62,147 bases of DNA from an uncultured Oscillibacter sp. (GCA_910589315.1 CAJUTB010000015.1:1-62147); one strand, 5' to 3'. Positions 9,112 to 17,421 are shown, counted from the stretch's first letter. Numbers and translations: made by a program. Notes: generated by a model not told the origin, from the letters alone.

Positions 9112-10119
9112 ATGACACAGGTTATTATCTATGGCGCAGGCAACACTGCAAAATGTGCATATGATTATTTATCGCAGGAATATGATGTTTTATGTTTTAT
9201 TGATGGAAGAAATCCTGAAAAATGGGGAACGGTCTTTTGCGGCAAAAAGATATGCAGTCCGGAGATATTGAAAGATCATCAAAACACGCGGATTGTGATT
9301 GCCAGCATTTATGCAGATGAGATTTTGGGAGAAATTGAAAAGTACCGCCTGTCAAATGTGTGTAAATATGAGTGTGGGATCACTCCTTATGGTCCGGAAG
9401 TCATCGGCAATTTGAAAACAGCAGGAACGATTGATCTGGGGGCCTTTTTTCATAGCGATGACAAGAGAATTACCTGTAAGGAATTGACCTTTATGCCCGG
9501 CGGCTCGGGAGTTCTCGACTATATGTTTATCAAAAAGGTTGCGGAACGGTTTCACTGCAAGACCTATCTGGAAATCGGAACCTATATTGGAGAGAGCGTC
9601 AATATATTAACAGATTGCTGTGAAAAGCTATACAGTATCACCGCTCCGCTGGATTCGGAATTTTCCATGAGCCATTTCTGCAAACGGAAGGGGATTCCGG
9701 ACTATTCCGGCAGACTGGCGAAAAATCCAAAGATTACACAATATTTTGCAGATTCCAGAACATTTGATTTTTCGCAGCTTCCCAAAGATATCGATTTGTT
9801 TTTTATTGACGGAGATCACAGTTATGACGGTGTTTACAGCGATACAAAGAATATCTTCTCCATCAAAAAAGAAGATGCAATTGTGATTTGGCATGATGCC
9901 AAGGATGCGTTGGGCGCGTATAATATGGATGTGGTTTCTGCGGTTCAGGACGCGCTGGGCGATCAATTTAGGGACTTTTATGTTACGGATCGTAATATGT
10001 GCGGCATTTATGTGCCGGATAACATAAAGAGCGAATTTCCGATTTCGGTGAATTACGGAACAGAGAATGTTCCTTTATTTACCTATGATGTTACAATCAA
10101 CAACTGTTCTATTCACTAA
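9112..10119 (+). CDS. Rossmann-like domain plus class I methyltransferase (CmcI/Methyltransf_24-like)
   Basis: 335 aa. Residues 1-95 carry the recurrent Rossmann-like module (QVIIYGAGNTAKC). The C-terminal part has the SAM-binding loop TYLEIGTYIGESVN near 160 and IDLFFIDGDHSYDGVYSDTK near 240, the signature of small-molecule and sugar O-methyltransferases of the CmcI/Methyltransf_24 type. GGGAAGGA lies eight bases before the ATG chosen. It probably O-methylates a glycan residue or its precursor; the acceptor is unknown. The gene stands alone between two copies of a double-hairpin element, unlike the tightly overlapped genes elsewhere in the cluster. Confidence 0.75.
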   Translation: MTQVIIYGAGNTAKCAYDYLSQEYDVLCFIDGRNPEKWGTVFCGKKICSPEILKDHQNTRIVIASIYADEILGEIEKYRLSNVCKYECGITPYGPEVIGNLKTAGTIDLGAFFHSDDKRITCKELTFMPGGSGVLDYMFIKKVAERFHCKTYLEIGTYIGESVNILTDCCEKLYSITAPLDSEFSMSHFCKRKGIPDYSGRLAKNPKITQYFADSRTFDFSQLPKDIDLFFIDGDHSYDGVYSDTKNIFSIKKEDAIVIWHDAKDALGAYNMDVVSAVQDALGDQFRDFYVTDRNMCGIYVPDNIKSEFPISVNYGTENVPLFTYDVTINNCSIH

Positions 10120-10130
10120 AATGTCGTGTG

Positions 10131-10172
10131 GAAAGCGTGACGTCACGCTTTCAGCCCGTGTACGGGCTGAAA
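10131..10172. repeat. double-hairpin element, copy B
   Basis: A perfect 22-nt palindrome (10131-10152; arm GAAAGCGTGAC) overlaps a second hairpin with an 11-bp stem and GT loop (10149-10172; arm TTTCAGCCCGT). The architecture is the same as copy A at 9035-9084. The first palindrome keeps the GCGTGA/TCACGC arms. The second has different bases in both arms but is still fully paired, which is compensatory change. It starts 11 bases after the methyltransferase stop codon. Confidence 0.8.
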
Positions 10173-10208
10173 TACTCTTTGTTTAATACTTGAGAGAAAA
10201 GAGAAAAA

Positions 10209-11405
10209 ATGGTACGCTTGATCGAAAAGTTTGATGAACCTGTCAGAGCGATTAAAACACTTTTAGGCGATTCTTATGAGAAGGAATATTCTGCATTAAG
10301 CAGTTTATGTGGATTGATTCAGACGTATCGCCCCAGAAAGATTATAAAGGTGGGAGGGAGAAATAGTTCCGCTACTGCCGCTGTGCTTTGCTGTATGGAA
10401 AGATTGCAGCTTCCATGTCAATTGGCTGTTGTGGATTCTTATGACGCTGTTCCGCCATATACAAAAGATGTCTTTGACCTGGAACGGGAGTTGAAACGGC
10501 GCAATATAGAGACGTGCCGTATTTTCCGGAAACGTGCGCTTGCATCATTTATGGACGAAATGGGCGGCGATGTGGACTTGCTGATTTTGGATGCGGCGGA
10601 AACTGCGCCCTATGACGTTTTGGATTTTATTGCGGCGTTTCCTTATTTGGCGTCGAATGCAATTGTTGTGCATTGCGGTTCGCGTTCCAGTCGTTCTTAT
10701 AAAGATATTTTGTTTCAAAACGTCACAGCGGACAAGTTTTCCGCGCATTTTTCCTCTTGTGAGGACTTGCAAGACTACATCCGTTTTATAATAACGGATA
10801 CCCTGTCCGTGTTCCAAGTAAACCGGAATACTTCTCAACATATTCCGGATGTATTCGCTGCTTTGAGATTTCCGTGGCAATGTATCCCGACATTGGAGCA
10901 TCTGTTGGAATATAAGAAATTTATAGATGCTCATTATGATGCTTTATGCCAGAAATTATATATGCAGGCCGTGTTGGCGGCAGACCCGAATAAAAAGATG
11001 CTGAAAGCAATGGCGGACACTCTGCTGAAAACATTTCCCCAAGTTTTGCTGTATGGAAAGGGAAAGCGGGGCAGTTATTTCTTAAAATTGGCAAGTCTGA
11101 TTGGTATTCCCATAACGGGATTTGTCGTATCGGATGGAAGATCCTCCGAGAGATTATATGAAAATCTTCCTGTTTATTCTTATTCTGAAATTCCGTTTCC
11201 TTTTAATAACACTTTTATTTTTCAGATATCGGCGGCGGAAGAAATTGGGCAGCGGCTTCAAAAATCCAAGTTTCACTGGATGAATCTGCCGGATAACTTT
11301 TGGGATGATTTTGCGCGGGAAGACTATCTGTTCACGATGATGTCATACCTGGAAAATGTATTTCCAATGGCTTCCATTTGGGCAAAGGAGGGGCTGAATA
11401 GATGA
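10209..11405 (+). CDS. methyltransferase-like protein with C-terminal Rossmann-like domain
   Basis: 398 aa. The N-terminal half (IIKVGGRNSSATAAVLCC near 48, LAVVDSYDAV, VDLLILDAAETAPYDVLDFIAAFP) has the fold pattern of a class I methyltransferase. Its first loop is changed (VGGRNSSA instead of an E/D-x-G-x-G form), so catalysis is uncertain. The C-terminal part from about 275 (QVLLYGKGKRGSYF) is the Rossmann-like module seen in four other genes of the cluster. The start follows a purine-rich stretch. The 3' end overlaps the next gene by four bases. Function is not assigned; a glycan-modifying or scaffolding role fits the context. Confidence 0.6.
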   Translation: MVRLIEKFDEPVRAIKTLLGDSYEKEYSALSSLCGLIQTYRPRKIIKVGGRNSSATAAVLCCMERLQLPCQLAVVDSYDAVPPYTKDVFDLERELKRRNIETCRIFRKRALASFMDEMGGDVDLLILDAAETAPYDVLDFIAAFPYLASNAIVVHCGSRSSRSYKDILFQNVTADKFSAHFSSCEDLQDYIRFIITDTLSVFQVNRNTSQHIPDVFAALRFPWQCIPTLEHLLEYKKFIDAHYDALCQKLYMQAVLAADPNKKMLKAMADTLLKTFPQVLLYGKGKRGSYFLKLASLIGIPITGFVVSDGRSSERLYENLPVYSYSEIPFPFNNTFIFQISAAEEIGQRLQKSKFHWMNLPDNFWDDFAREDYLFTMMSYLENVFPMASIWAKEGLNR

Positions 11406-12283
11406 TTATACAGAATTTCGGCGGCGGATTAGGGAATCAGATTATGATCTATGTGTTTGCTCGATTTTTAGCGCGCCGCAATCCGCGGCAGGTTATGCTG
11501 TTTGACGATATTTTTTTCTCCCTGTACGGAACGGCTATTGATAGCGGATATCGGCTGGAAAGTATATTTGGAGTCCAGGTAAACTTTTTGAGTACATATT
11601 TTAATCATGAGATATGGGAAGATTTTTTATCTTTAGAAAAAAAACAGGCATTGCTTTCGCCAGTTCCAAGACTTTTTTATGATGTAGGGCTTCCAATGGC
11701 TGTCGTAGCGGATCGAAATTCTTACACCGGTTTCCCCGGGCTGACCATTTTTCCGGATCAGCTTGCTTCAGATATGTGGAAGTTTCCATATGACAATATA
11801 TATTGTTATTACAGCTGGTGGACGGAGAATTATTGGTTTGAGCAGGATCGGGAAGAAAATCGTAAAGAATTGACGTTCCCGCGGCTGACGGATAGTAAAA
11901 ACCTGAAATACGCAGACCAGATCAATGAATGTGATATGTCTGTTGGAATCCATGTGCGGCGGGGGGACCATGTAAGACTTGGGTGGAGCGTTTCGGCAGA
12001 CAAGTATCGGTCGGCTTGTCAAAAGGTAATGGATAGATTTCCAGACGCCAGTTTTTTCGTGTTTTCAAATGAGCCGGATTGGTGCAAAGCTCACGCTGGA
12101 GAAATGGGACTTGATTTGGCAGCGCATACAACGTTCGTTGAAGAAAATGATTCCAGGAAAGATTATGTTGATATGCAGCTAATGAGTATGTGCCGCGGAC
12201 TGATTCATTCAGAGACCAGCAGCTTTTCTACGGTGGCTGGATGGCTGACCCGTGATCTGGAGTTTGAAGTGAAGATTAAGTAA
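11402..12283 (+). CDS. alpha-1,2-fucosyltransferase-like GT11 glycosyltransferase
   Basis: 293 aa. The opening FGGGLGNQIMIYVFARFLARR and the internal VGIHVRRGDHV near 180 are GT11 family signatures (the HxRRxD motif binds GDP-fucose). Members transfer L-fucose, or occasionally another 6-deoxyhexose, from a GDP donor in alpha-1,2 linkage. The C-terminal SMCRGLIHSETSSFSTVAGWL is also typical. The gene overlaps its neighbour by four bases. A GDP-fucose-type pathway (manC, manA, gmd and the reductase at 12376) lies downstream, so the donor can be made by the same locus. No membrane segment; likely cytoplasmic. Confidence 0.85.
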   Translation: MIIQNFGGGLGNQIMIYVFARFLARRNPRQVMLFDDIFFSLYGTAIDSGYRLESIFGVQVNFLSTYFNHEIWEDFLSLEKKQALLSPVPRLFYDVGLPMAVVADRNSYTGFPGLTIFPDQLASDMWKFPYDNIYCYYSWWTENYWFEQDREENRKELTFPRLTDSKNLKYADQINECDMSVGIHVRRGDHVRLGWSVSADKYRSACQKVMDRFPDASFFVFSNEPDWCKAHAGEMGLDLAAHTTFVEENDSRKDYVDMQLMSMCRGLIHSETSSFSTVAGWLTRDLEFEVKIK

Positions 12284-12375
12284 ACTTCTCAAAGGGGACT
12301 TCCAGAAGGCAGGAAAACGGCGGAAGGAAAGATGGACGGCTGCTGCAATGAAATAAAAGGGGAGGAAACTTGGGA

Positions 12376-13308
12376 ATGATTTTGGTAACGGGCGCGACAG
12401 GTTTCTTGGGGAAACGTGTTTGCAGAAAATTGGAAGAACGAGGCTTGAACTTTGTCAGGACCTCTCTGTCTCTTGGAACAGATCTGAGAAATCAACAAGA
12501 AACAGAGGCTCTGTTTGCAAAGGCTCAGCTAGATTATGTATTGAACTGTGCGGCATATGTAGGGGGAATTCAGTTTGGTCTGAAACACAGTGCGGAATTA
12601 TTCCGAAACAATATGCTGATATGTATTCATTTGCTGGAGGCTTGCAGGAACTTCGGAGTAAAACGGCTGGTCAATCCGATTTCCAATTGCGCATACCCAG
12701 GAAAGGCGCGGCTGTTTCAGGAAACAGAATTTTGGGATGGAGCTTTGGACGAATCTGTCCAATTTTATGGGATGGCAAGAAAAATGTCATACATAGGCGC
12801 GTTGGCTTATCAAAAACAGTATGGACTGGATACCGTCAATCTGGTCTTATCCAATATGTACGGGCCGGAGGATCATTTCAAGGAGGAGCGTTCCCATGCG
12901 CTGGGAGCTTTGATCATGAAAATGGTTCAGGCAAAAGAAAAGGGAGAGCCAGCCGTAACCGTGTGGGGCACAGGGAAGCCGGTACGGGAATGGCTCTATG
13001 TGGACGACGGCGCAGAGGCGATGATCCGGGCATTGGATATCCAGCCCTATTCGGATATCATCAACATAGGCGTCGCATCCGGAGTCTCTATCCGTGAACT
13101 GGCAGAAACCATAAAGCGTTTTGTAGGATATGCAGGCGAATTGCATTATGATGCGGACAAGATCGACGGCGCGCCGTATAAAACCGTGGATGGCCGGATT
13201 GGCGAAGCGTTGCTGGGATGGAGACCAGAGGTCTCTTTAGAGCAGGGGATTCCGAAAACCGTTGCATGGTATATAGAAAACAGGAGGCATGAACATGAAG
13301 GAATTTAA
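12376..13308 (+). CDS. NAD-dependent epimerase/dehydratase, GDP-L-fucose-synthase-like
   Basis: 310 aa extended short-chain dehydrogenase. It has the nucleotide-binding GATGFLGKRV at the N-terminus, PISNCAYPG near 117 (the Ser-Asn-Cys segment that in GDP-fucose synthase carries the active-site Cys), and NMYGPEDHF and GKPVREWLYVDD downstream. In the catalytic segment FYGMARKM the usual Tyr-x3-Lys reads Tyr-x3-Arg, with a Lys next to it. Gmd at 19794 would supply its substrate, GDP-4-keto-6-deoxymannose. I chose ATG 12376, ten bases after GGGGAGG; TTG 12370 is possible. The product may be GDP-L-fucose or a related 6-deoxysugar. Confidence 0.8.
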   Translation: MILVTGATGFLGKRVCRKLEERGLNFVRTSLSLGTDLRNQQETEALFAKAQLDYVLNCAAYVGGIQFGLKHSAELFRNNMLICIHLLEACRNFGVKRLVNPISNCAYPGKARLFQETEFWDGALDESVQFYGMARKMSYIGALAYQKQYGLDTVNLVLSNMYGPEDHFKEERSHALGALIMKMVQAKEKGEPAVTVWGTGKPVREWLYVDDGAEAMIRALDIQPYSDIINIGVASGVSIRELAETIKRFVGYAGELHYDADKIDGAPYKTVDGRIGEALLGWRPEVSLEQGIPKTVAWYIENRRHEHEGI

Positions 13309-13693
13309 GAGCGGGGAAACTGTCCTTGCACGGCTTATTCGATCAGATGAGCTTCAAGCCGGGCTGCAATTTTTTTCAGAGGACGGCGAGTCCATTCAAG
13401 TCGGAGCTTGGACATATGATAAGGAAAAGACACTTCCCGCTCATATCCACAACGAGGTAGCGCGTAAATTTTTGCGCACCTGTGAAACGCTTTATGTGAT
13501 TTCCGGCAGTTTGAAAGCAGACATCTATGATGACGCGGCCGCCAAAACCGCAGAGACCGTGGTCTATGCGGGGGATATATTGATTTTATTATCCGGGGGA
13601 CACGGCTACGAAATTTTAGAGGATGGGACAAAAGTCTTGGAAATAAAGAATGGACCATATCCGGGCGCGGAGCGGGACCGGCGTCGTATTTGA
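13295..13693 (+). CDS. cupin-fold protein of a glycan cluster
   Basis: 132 aa, a single cupin barrel. PAHIHNEVAR near 47 and ETLYVISGSLKADIYDD followed by GDILILLSGGHGYE give the two cupin histidine/glutamate motifs. Small cupins of this size in sugar loci include 3,4-ketoisomerases of dTDP-4-keto sugars (FdtA/QdtA type) and uncharacterised metal proteins; this sequence is not close enough to decide. The ATG at 13295 has GGAGG seven bases upstream and lies inside the end of the reductase gene; ATG 13289 is too near the ribosome binding site. Its close linkage to the reductase and the following aminotransferase suggests a role in the same sugar pathway. Confidence 0.7.
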   Translation: MKEFKSGETVLARLIRSDELQAGLQFFSEDGESIQVGAWTYDKEKTLPAHIHNEVARKFLRTCETLYVISGSLKADIYDDAAAKTAETVVYAGDILILLSGGHGYEILEDGTKVLEIKNGPYPGAERDRRRI

Positions 13694-13713
13694 AGGTGCA
13701 GGAGGATTTTAAG

Positions 13714-14796
13714 ATGGACTTTATACCGCAGATGGAGCCATGGTTTGATGAATGTGAGCGGCTTGCGTTGAACGAATATATGCTTTCCGGCGGCTGGGGG
13801 ACTGAATTTAAAAAAACACGGGAATTTGAGCGCAGAATTGCAGAGTATACCGGGGCGGCGTTTTGCTCCGTCACGACGAATGGCACTGTGAGCCTGGTAA
13901 TTGCGCTGCTGGCCTGTGGCGTGGGCGTTGGAGACGAGGTGATTGTTCCAGACTACACAATGGTTGCTACGCCGAACGCAGCGGAGCTGATTGGCGCAAA
14001 AGCGGTGTTTGTGGATATTGACCGGGAAAACCTGTGTATGGATTTTGAAAAAATGCGGCAGGCGGTGACAAAAAAAACGCGGGCGGTCATGCTGGTGACA
14101 ATCAATGGACGCTGTCCCAAAGACATGGAACGCTTTGTTGCATTTTGTAAGGAAAAAAATCTGCGGCTGATTGAAGATGCCGCCCAGTCCTTGGGCAGCG
14201 CGTGTCAAGGCAAGCATCTTGGGCGTTTTGGCGACATCGGCAGCTTTTCTTTCAGCGCGCCCAAGGTTATTACGACGGGACAGGGCGGCGCATTGATTAC
14301 AGATAATGAGGAATTATTTGATAAGATCAAAAAAATACGTGATTTTGGCAGGGAAGGCGGCGGAAGCGACCATTATTTGTGCAAGGGCTGGAACTTTAAG
14401 TTCACAGATTTTCAGGCTGTGGTCGGGATTGAGCAGATGAAAAAGCTGCCGTGGCGCATTGAGCGGAAAAAAGAAATTGGGCAGCTTTATGAACAATGCC
14501 TGCGCGGGACGCCCGGTATAGAATTGATCCCGACGGATTATGAGCAGACGTCGCCTTGGTTTTTCGACATCCTGGCGGAAAGGCGGGAGGAGCTACAGTC
14601 TTATTTGCAGGAAAAGGGAATTGGGACACGGAAATTTTATCCGCCGCTCCATGCGGAACCGGCATATGGATACGACGCGTCATTTCCTGTCACAGAGGAG
14701 ATTGCGCGAAAAGGTCTGTGGCTTCCGTCTTCCAGCAGACTGACCGATAAGGAAGTAGAATTTGTCTGTGAGGCGGTAAAGAGTTTTTACTATTAA
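13714..14796 (+). CDS. DegT/DnrJ/EryC1/StrS aminotransferase (perosamine-synthase-like)
   Basis: 360 aa PLP enzyme. It has GVGVGDEVIVPDYTMVATPNA, LIEDAAQSLGS, and SFSAPKVITTGQGGAL, where the Lys is the Schiff-base residue; it is therefore an aminotransferase rather than a ColD-type dehydrase with His. The pattern IRDFGREGG then WNFKFTDFQAVVG resembles GDP-perosamine synthase and related sugar transaminases. With GDP-4-keto-6-deoxymannose made by manC-manA-gmd downstream, GDP-perosamine is a reasonable product, but a dTDP-sugar substrate is not excluded. I chose ATG 13714, eight bases after GGAGG. It is distinct from wecE. Confidence 0.8.
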   Translation: MDFIPQMEPWFDECERLALNEYMLSGGWGTEFKKTREFERRIAEYTGAAFCSVTTNGTVSLVIALLACGVGVGDEVIVPDYTMVATPNAAELIGAKAVFVDIDRENLCMDFEKMRQAVTKKTRAVMLVTINGRCPKDMERFVAFCKEKNLRLIEDAAQSLGSACQGKHLGRFGDIGSFSFSAPKVITTGQGGALITDNEELFDKIKKIRDFGREGGGSDHYLCKGWNFKFTDFQAVVGIEQMKKLPWRIERKKEIGQLYEQCLRGTPGIELIPTDYEQTSPWFFDILAERREELQSYLQEKGIGTRKFYPPLHAEPAYGYDASFPVTEEIARKGLWLPSSSRLTDKEVEFVCEAVKSFYY

Positions 14797-14855
14797 TTCA
14801 GAGTTTATCTCAAACAAAACGTATGTATGTTGTGGAATCATGCAAGGAGGTCCGT

Positions 14856-15443
14856 ATGGAGGGGTTTTATTCGTCGGAAGAATTGAAAAGCCTTGGATTA
14901 AAAGCGGTAGGAAGGGATGTTCTGATCAGCAAAAAAGCAAGTATCTATCTCCCTGAAAAGATTTCGATAGGGGATCATGTACGAATTGATGATTTTTGCT
15001 TTCTAGTTGGAAATATAACTTTGGAAAACTACATTCATATCTCGCCATATTCCTCTATTCATGGAACGGGTGGAGGAACTGTGACGATGAAAGACTTTGC
15101 TGGATTGAGCAGTTATTCTACCGTCTATGCTGCTAGCGATGAATATAGCGGAGAGAAGATGACCAATCCACTGATTGATGAAGAATATCGGAAAGTAGTT
15201 TGCTCGGATATAATTATGGAAAAACATTCTGTTGTTGGCGTTCATAGCGTACTTTTACCAGGCGCGTACTTAGCTGAAGGAACAGCGATTGGCGCGATGA
15301 GTCTTGTGAGTAAGTCGACTGAGGCTTGGGGAATTTACATTGGAGTTCCTGCACGGAGAATAAAGGATAGAAAAAAGGATTGTTTATATTTGGAACGCGA
15401 ATTTCTACGGCAGAAAATCGAGAAGAAGGAGTTCATTGTATGA
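14856..15443 (+). CDS. left-handed beta-helix (hexapeptide) acyltransferase
   Basis: 195 aa. Imperfect hexapeptide turns run from about 25 to 160 (KISIGDHVRID, ITLENYIHIS, SVVGVHSVLLPGAYLAEGTAIGAMSLV) and end in GIYIGVPARRIKDR, the usual tail of sugar O/N-acyltransferases. A perfect AAGGAGG precedes ATG 14856. It probably transfers an acyl group from acyl-CoA to a sugar or nucleotide amino-sugar. The stop overlaps the ATG of the short-chain reductase, which is followed by a thiolase. The three genes form an AT-richer block, suggesting that the transferred group is made by the two neighbours. Confidence 0.8.
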   Translation: MEGFYSSEELKSLGLKAVGRDVLISKKASIYLPEKISIGDHVRIDDFCFLVGNITLENYIHISPYSSIHGTGGGTVTMKDFAGLSSYSTVYAASDEYSGEKMTNPLIDEEYRKVVCSDIIMEKHSVVGVHSVLLPGAYLAEGTAIGAMSLVSKSTEAWGIYIGVPARRIKDRKKDCLYLEREFLRQKIEKKEFIV

Positions 15444-16159
15444 ATAAAACAGCATTGATTGTTGGGGGAAGCGGAGGTATTGGTTCCTGCCTGGTTCAGC
15501 AATTTTATGAGGCCGGTTATCAAGTGATATTTACATATCATAAAAACAAGGAAGCAGCTAGGATGCTAGAAAATCAATATGGTGCAGTTCCTTATCAACT
15601 TGACCCAACCCATGAGGAAAGTGTTGAGAAAATTAAGGTGTACTTAGCATCTAATTACAGTAGCTTGAATGCATTTGTCTACGCAGCGGGAATATTTGAG
15701 GATGCACTTGTTGATAATATGGAACTGTCAAGTTGGAACCAAGTTTTGTCTGTGAATTTGACAGGTGCATTTCTTACAACAAGGTATCTGCTGCCATTGC
15801 TTCGCAAATCAGGAAATGGACGCATTCTTTATATTGGTTCCGTTATGGGGGATGCCGGATGTTATGGATCATGCGGTTATTCTGCTGCAAAAGCGGGGTT
15901 GATTGCGCTTGCCAAAAGCGTAGCCCTTGAAAATGCAAAGAAAAATGTAACAGCAAATGTGCTGTCCTATGGATATATAGATGCAGGAATGACGGCACAG
16001 GTTTCGGAAAATATTTTAGACAGTGCTATAAGGAAAATTCCGATGAAACGTCTGGGCAACGCCTCTGATGCGGCAAAGATTGCAGTTGACCTTTGCGCAG
16101 AACATATGAATTATGTTTCCGGCCAGGTAGTACGGGTCAATGGTGCATTATATGTCTGA
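15440..16159 (+). CDS. short-chain dehydrogenase/reductase (FabG/PhaB-like)
   Basis: 239 aa classical SDR. GGSGGIGSCLV binds the cofactor, YAAGIFEDALVDN is the NAG-like segment, and GSVMGDAG...GYSAAKAGL supplies Ser and Tyr-x3-Lys. Such proteins reduce 3-oxoacyl thioesters. The start overlaps the previous stop and follows GAAGGAG. The next gene, 14 bases on, is a thiolase. This pairing matches the phaA-phaB logic, in which acetoacetyl-CoA is formed and then reduced to 3-hydroxybutyryl-CoA. In this locus the product would be an acyl donor for the adjacent hexapeptide transferase rather than for storage polymer. Substrate is inferred from context only. Confidence 0.8.
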   Translation: MNKTALIVGGSGGIGSCLVQQFYEAGYQVIFTYHKNKEAARMLENQYGAVPYQLDPTHEESVEKIKVYLASNYSSLNAFVYAAGIFEDALVDNMELSSWNQVLSVNLTGAFLTTRYLLPLLRKSGNGRILYIGSVMGDAGCYGSCGYSAAKAGLIALAKSVALENAKKNVTANVLSYGYIDAGMTAQVSENILDSAIRKIPMKRLGNASDAAKIAVDLCAEHMNYVSGQVVRVNGALYV

Positions 16160-16173
16160 TGGGGGAAAGAGCG

Positions 16174-17355
16174 ATGAGACGAACTGTTATTGTAGGTTCA
16201 GCACGTACTCCATTCGGAAAATTGGGAGGTGTATTAAAGGGATATGAAGCGGCGGAGTTGGGTTCACTTTCTCTGGCGGCAGCAATAAAAAGAAGTGGTT
16301 TGCAAGGAAATGAAATAGAACTTGTGTTATTGGGTCAAGTTCTGTCGGCAGGATGTGGACAAATTCCAGCAAGACAAGCTGCGATTAAGGCAGGAATTCC
16401 GACAAATGTACCGGTTGATCAAATTAACAAGGTTTGTGCTTCAAGTTTGCGAACAGTAACATTGGCGGATACCATTATTCGTGCTGGTGATGCAGAGATT
16501 GTTGCTACTGGGGGCATGGAAAGTATGAGTAATGCCCCATTTGCCTTATCGGATATGCGTTGGGGACGCAAGATGTCAGATATGAGATTTTCTGATCTGA
16601 TGATAAAGGATGGTTTGTGGTGTCCGTATCATAATGTACATATGGCTATACATGGTGGTATGGTAGCTTTAAAAAATGGTATTACACGACAAATGCAGGA
16701 TGAATGGGCAATGGAAAGCCAGGTCCGTGCAAAAAGAGCAATTGCAAAAGGAATCCTCAAAAAAGAGTTGATTGAAATAACGCTTTCTAATGGCAGTGTA
16801 GTTGATACAGATGAGGCTCCAAGGCCTGAAACAACTATGGAGGGGCTGGCAAAGTTAAAGCCGATATTTTCAAATGAAGGAACGGTTACTGCTGGAAACG
16901 CTCCAGGAGTCAATGATGGTGCATCTGCGAATATATTGATGTCGGAAGATGAGGCGCAAAAGCGAAACATACAGCCAGAAGCAATTATCTTGGGCTATGC
17001 AATGCATTCAGAAGAACCAGCTAATATTGCTACGGCGCCTGGACATACCATACAAAAGTTATTAAAGAAGTGCCGTATGAAATTGGATGATATTGAGTTG
17101 TTTGAAATTAATGAGGCATTTGCGGCTGTGACTCTATTGAGTGCAAAAATTGTTGGTATAGATCTTAATAGCGTCAATGTAAATGGTGGAGCAATTGCCT
17201 ATGGACATCCATTAGGGGCGTCGGGAGGGCGTATTATCATGACTCTTATAAATGAGTTGCAGAGGCGAAACCAGAAATATGGTATTGCAGCAATATGCAG
17301 CGGCATGGGACAAGGAGATGCTATTTTGATTGAAAATGCAAGATATCATTTATAG
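16174..17355 (+). CDS. thiolase (acetyl-CoA C-acetyltransferase family)
   Basis: 393 aa, full thiolase length. It has SARTPFGKLGG at the N-terminus, NKVCASSLR near 88 with the acylated Cys, the GGMESMSNAPF segment, NEAFAA, GGAIAYGHPLGASGGRI with the catalytic His, and CSGMGQGDA with the second Cys. It catalyses reversible condensation of two acetyl-CoA. Codon use and base composition are clearly AT-richer than manC and gmd downstream, as for the two genes before it. GGGGGAAAGAG precedes the ATG at 16174. A degradative thiolase would be odd in a glycan locus, so synthesis of an acyl donor is the preferred reading. Confidence 0.88.
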   Translation: MRRTVIVGSARTPFGKLGGVLKGYEAAELGSLSLAAAIKRSGLQGNEIELVLLGQVLSAGCGQIPARQAAIKAGIPTNVPVDQINKVCASSLRTVTLADTIIRAGDAEIVATGGMESMSNAPFALSDMRWGRKMSDMRFSDLMIKDGLWCPYHNVHMAIHGGMVALKNGITRQMQDEWAMESQVRAKRAIAKGILKKELIEITLSNGSVVDTDEAPRPETTMEGLAKLKPIFSNEGTVTAGNAPGVNDGASANILMSEDEAQKRNIQPEAIILGYAMHSEEPANIATAPGHTIQKLLKKCRMKLDDIELFEINEAFAAVTLLSAKIVGIDLNSVNVNGGAIAYGHPLGASGGRIIMTLINELQRRNQKYGIAAICSGMGQGDAILIENARYHL

Positions 17356-17394
17356 GACTCAATTTACACATAAAGAAGTTTGTAAAATTACACA

Positions 17395-17421
17395 TGGACA
17401 GCATGGTAATTTTTGTATAAT
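17395..17421 (+). promoter_or_regulatory. candidate sigma-A promoter before manC
   Basis: A perfect TATAAT (17416-17421) lies 18 bases before the manC start, with TGGACA (17395-17400) as the best -35. The 15-base spacer is short, so strength is uncertain. It follows the thiolase stop and separates the AT-rich acyl block from the GDP-mannose genes. Confidence 0.45.
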
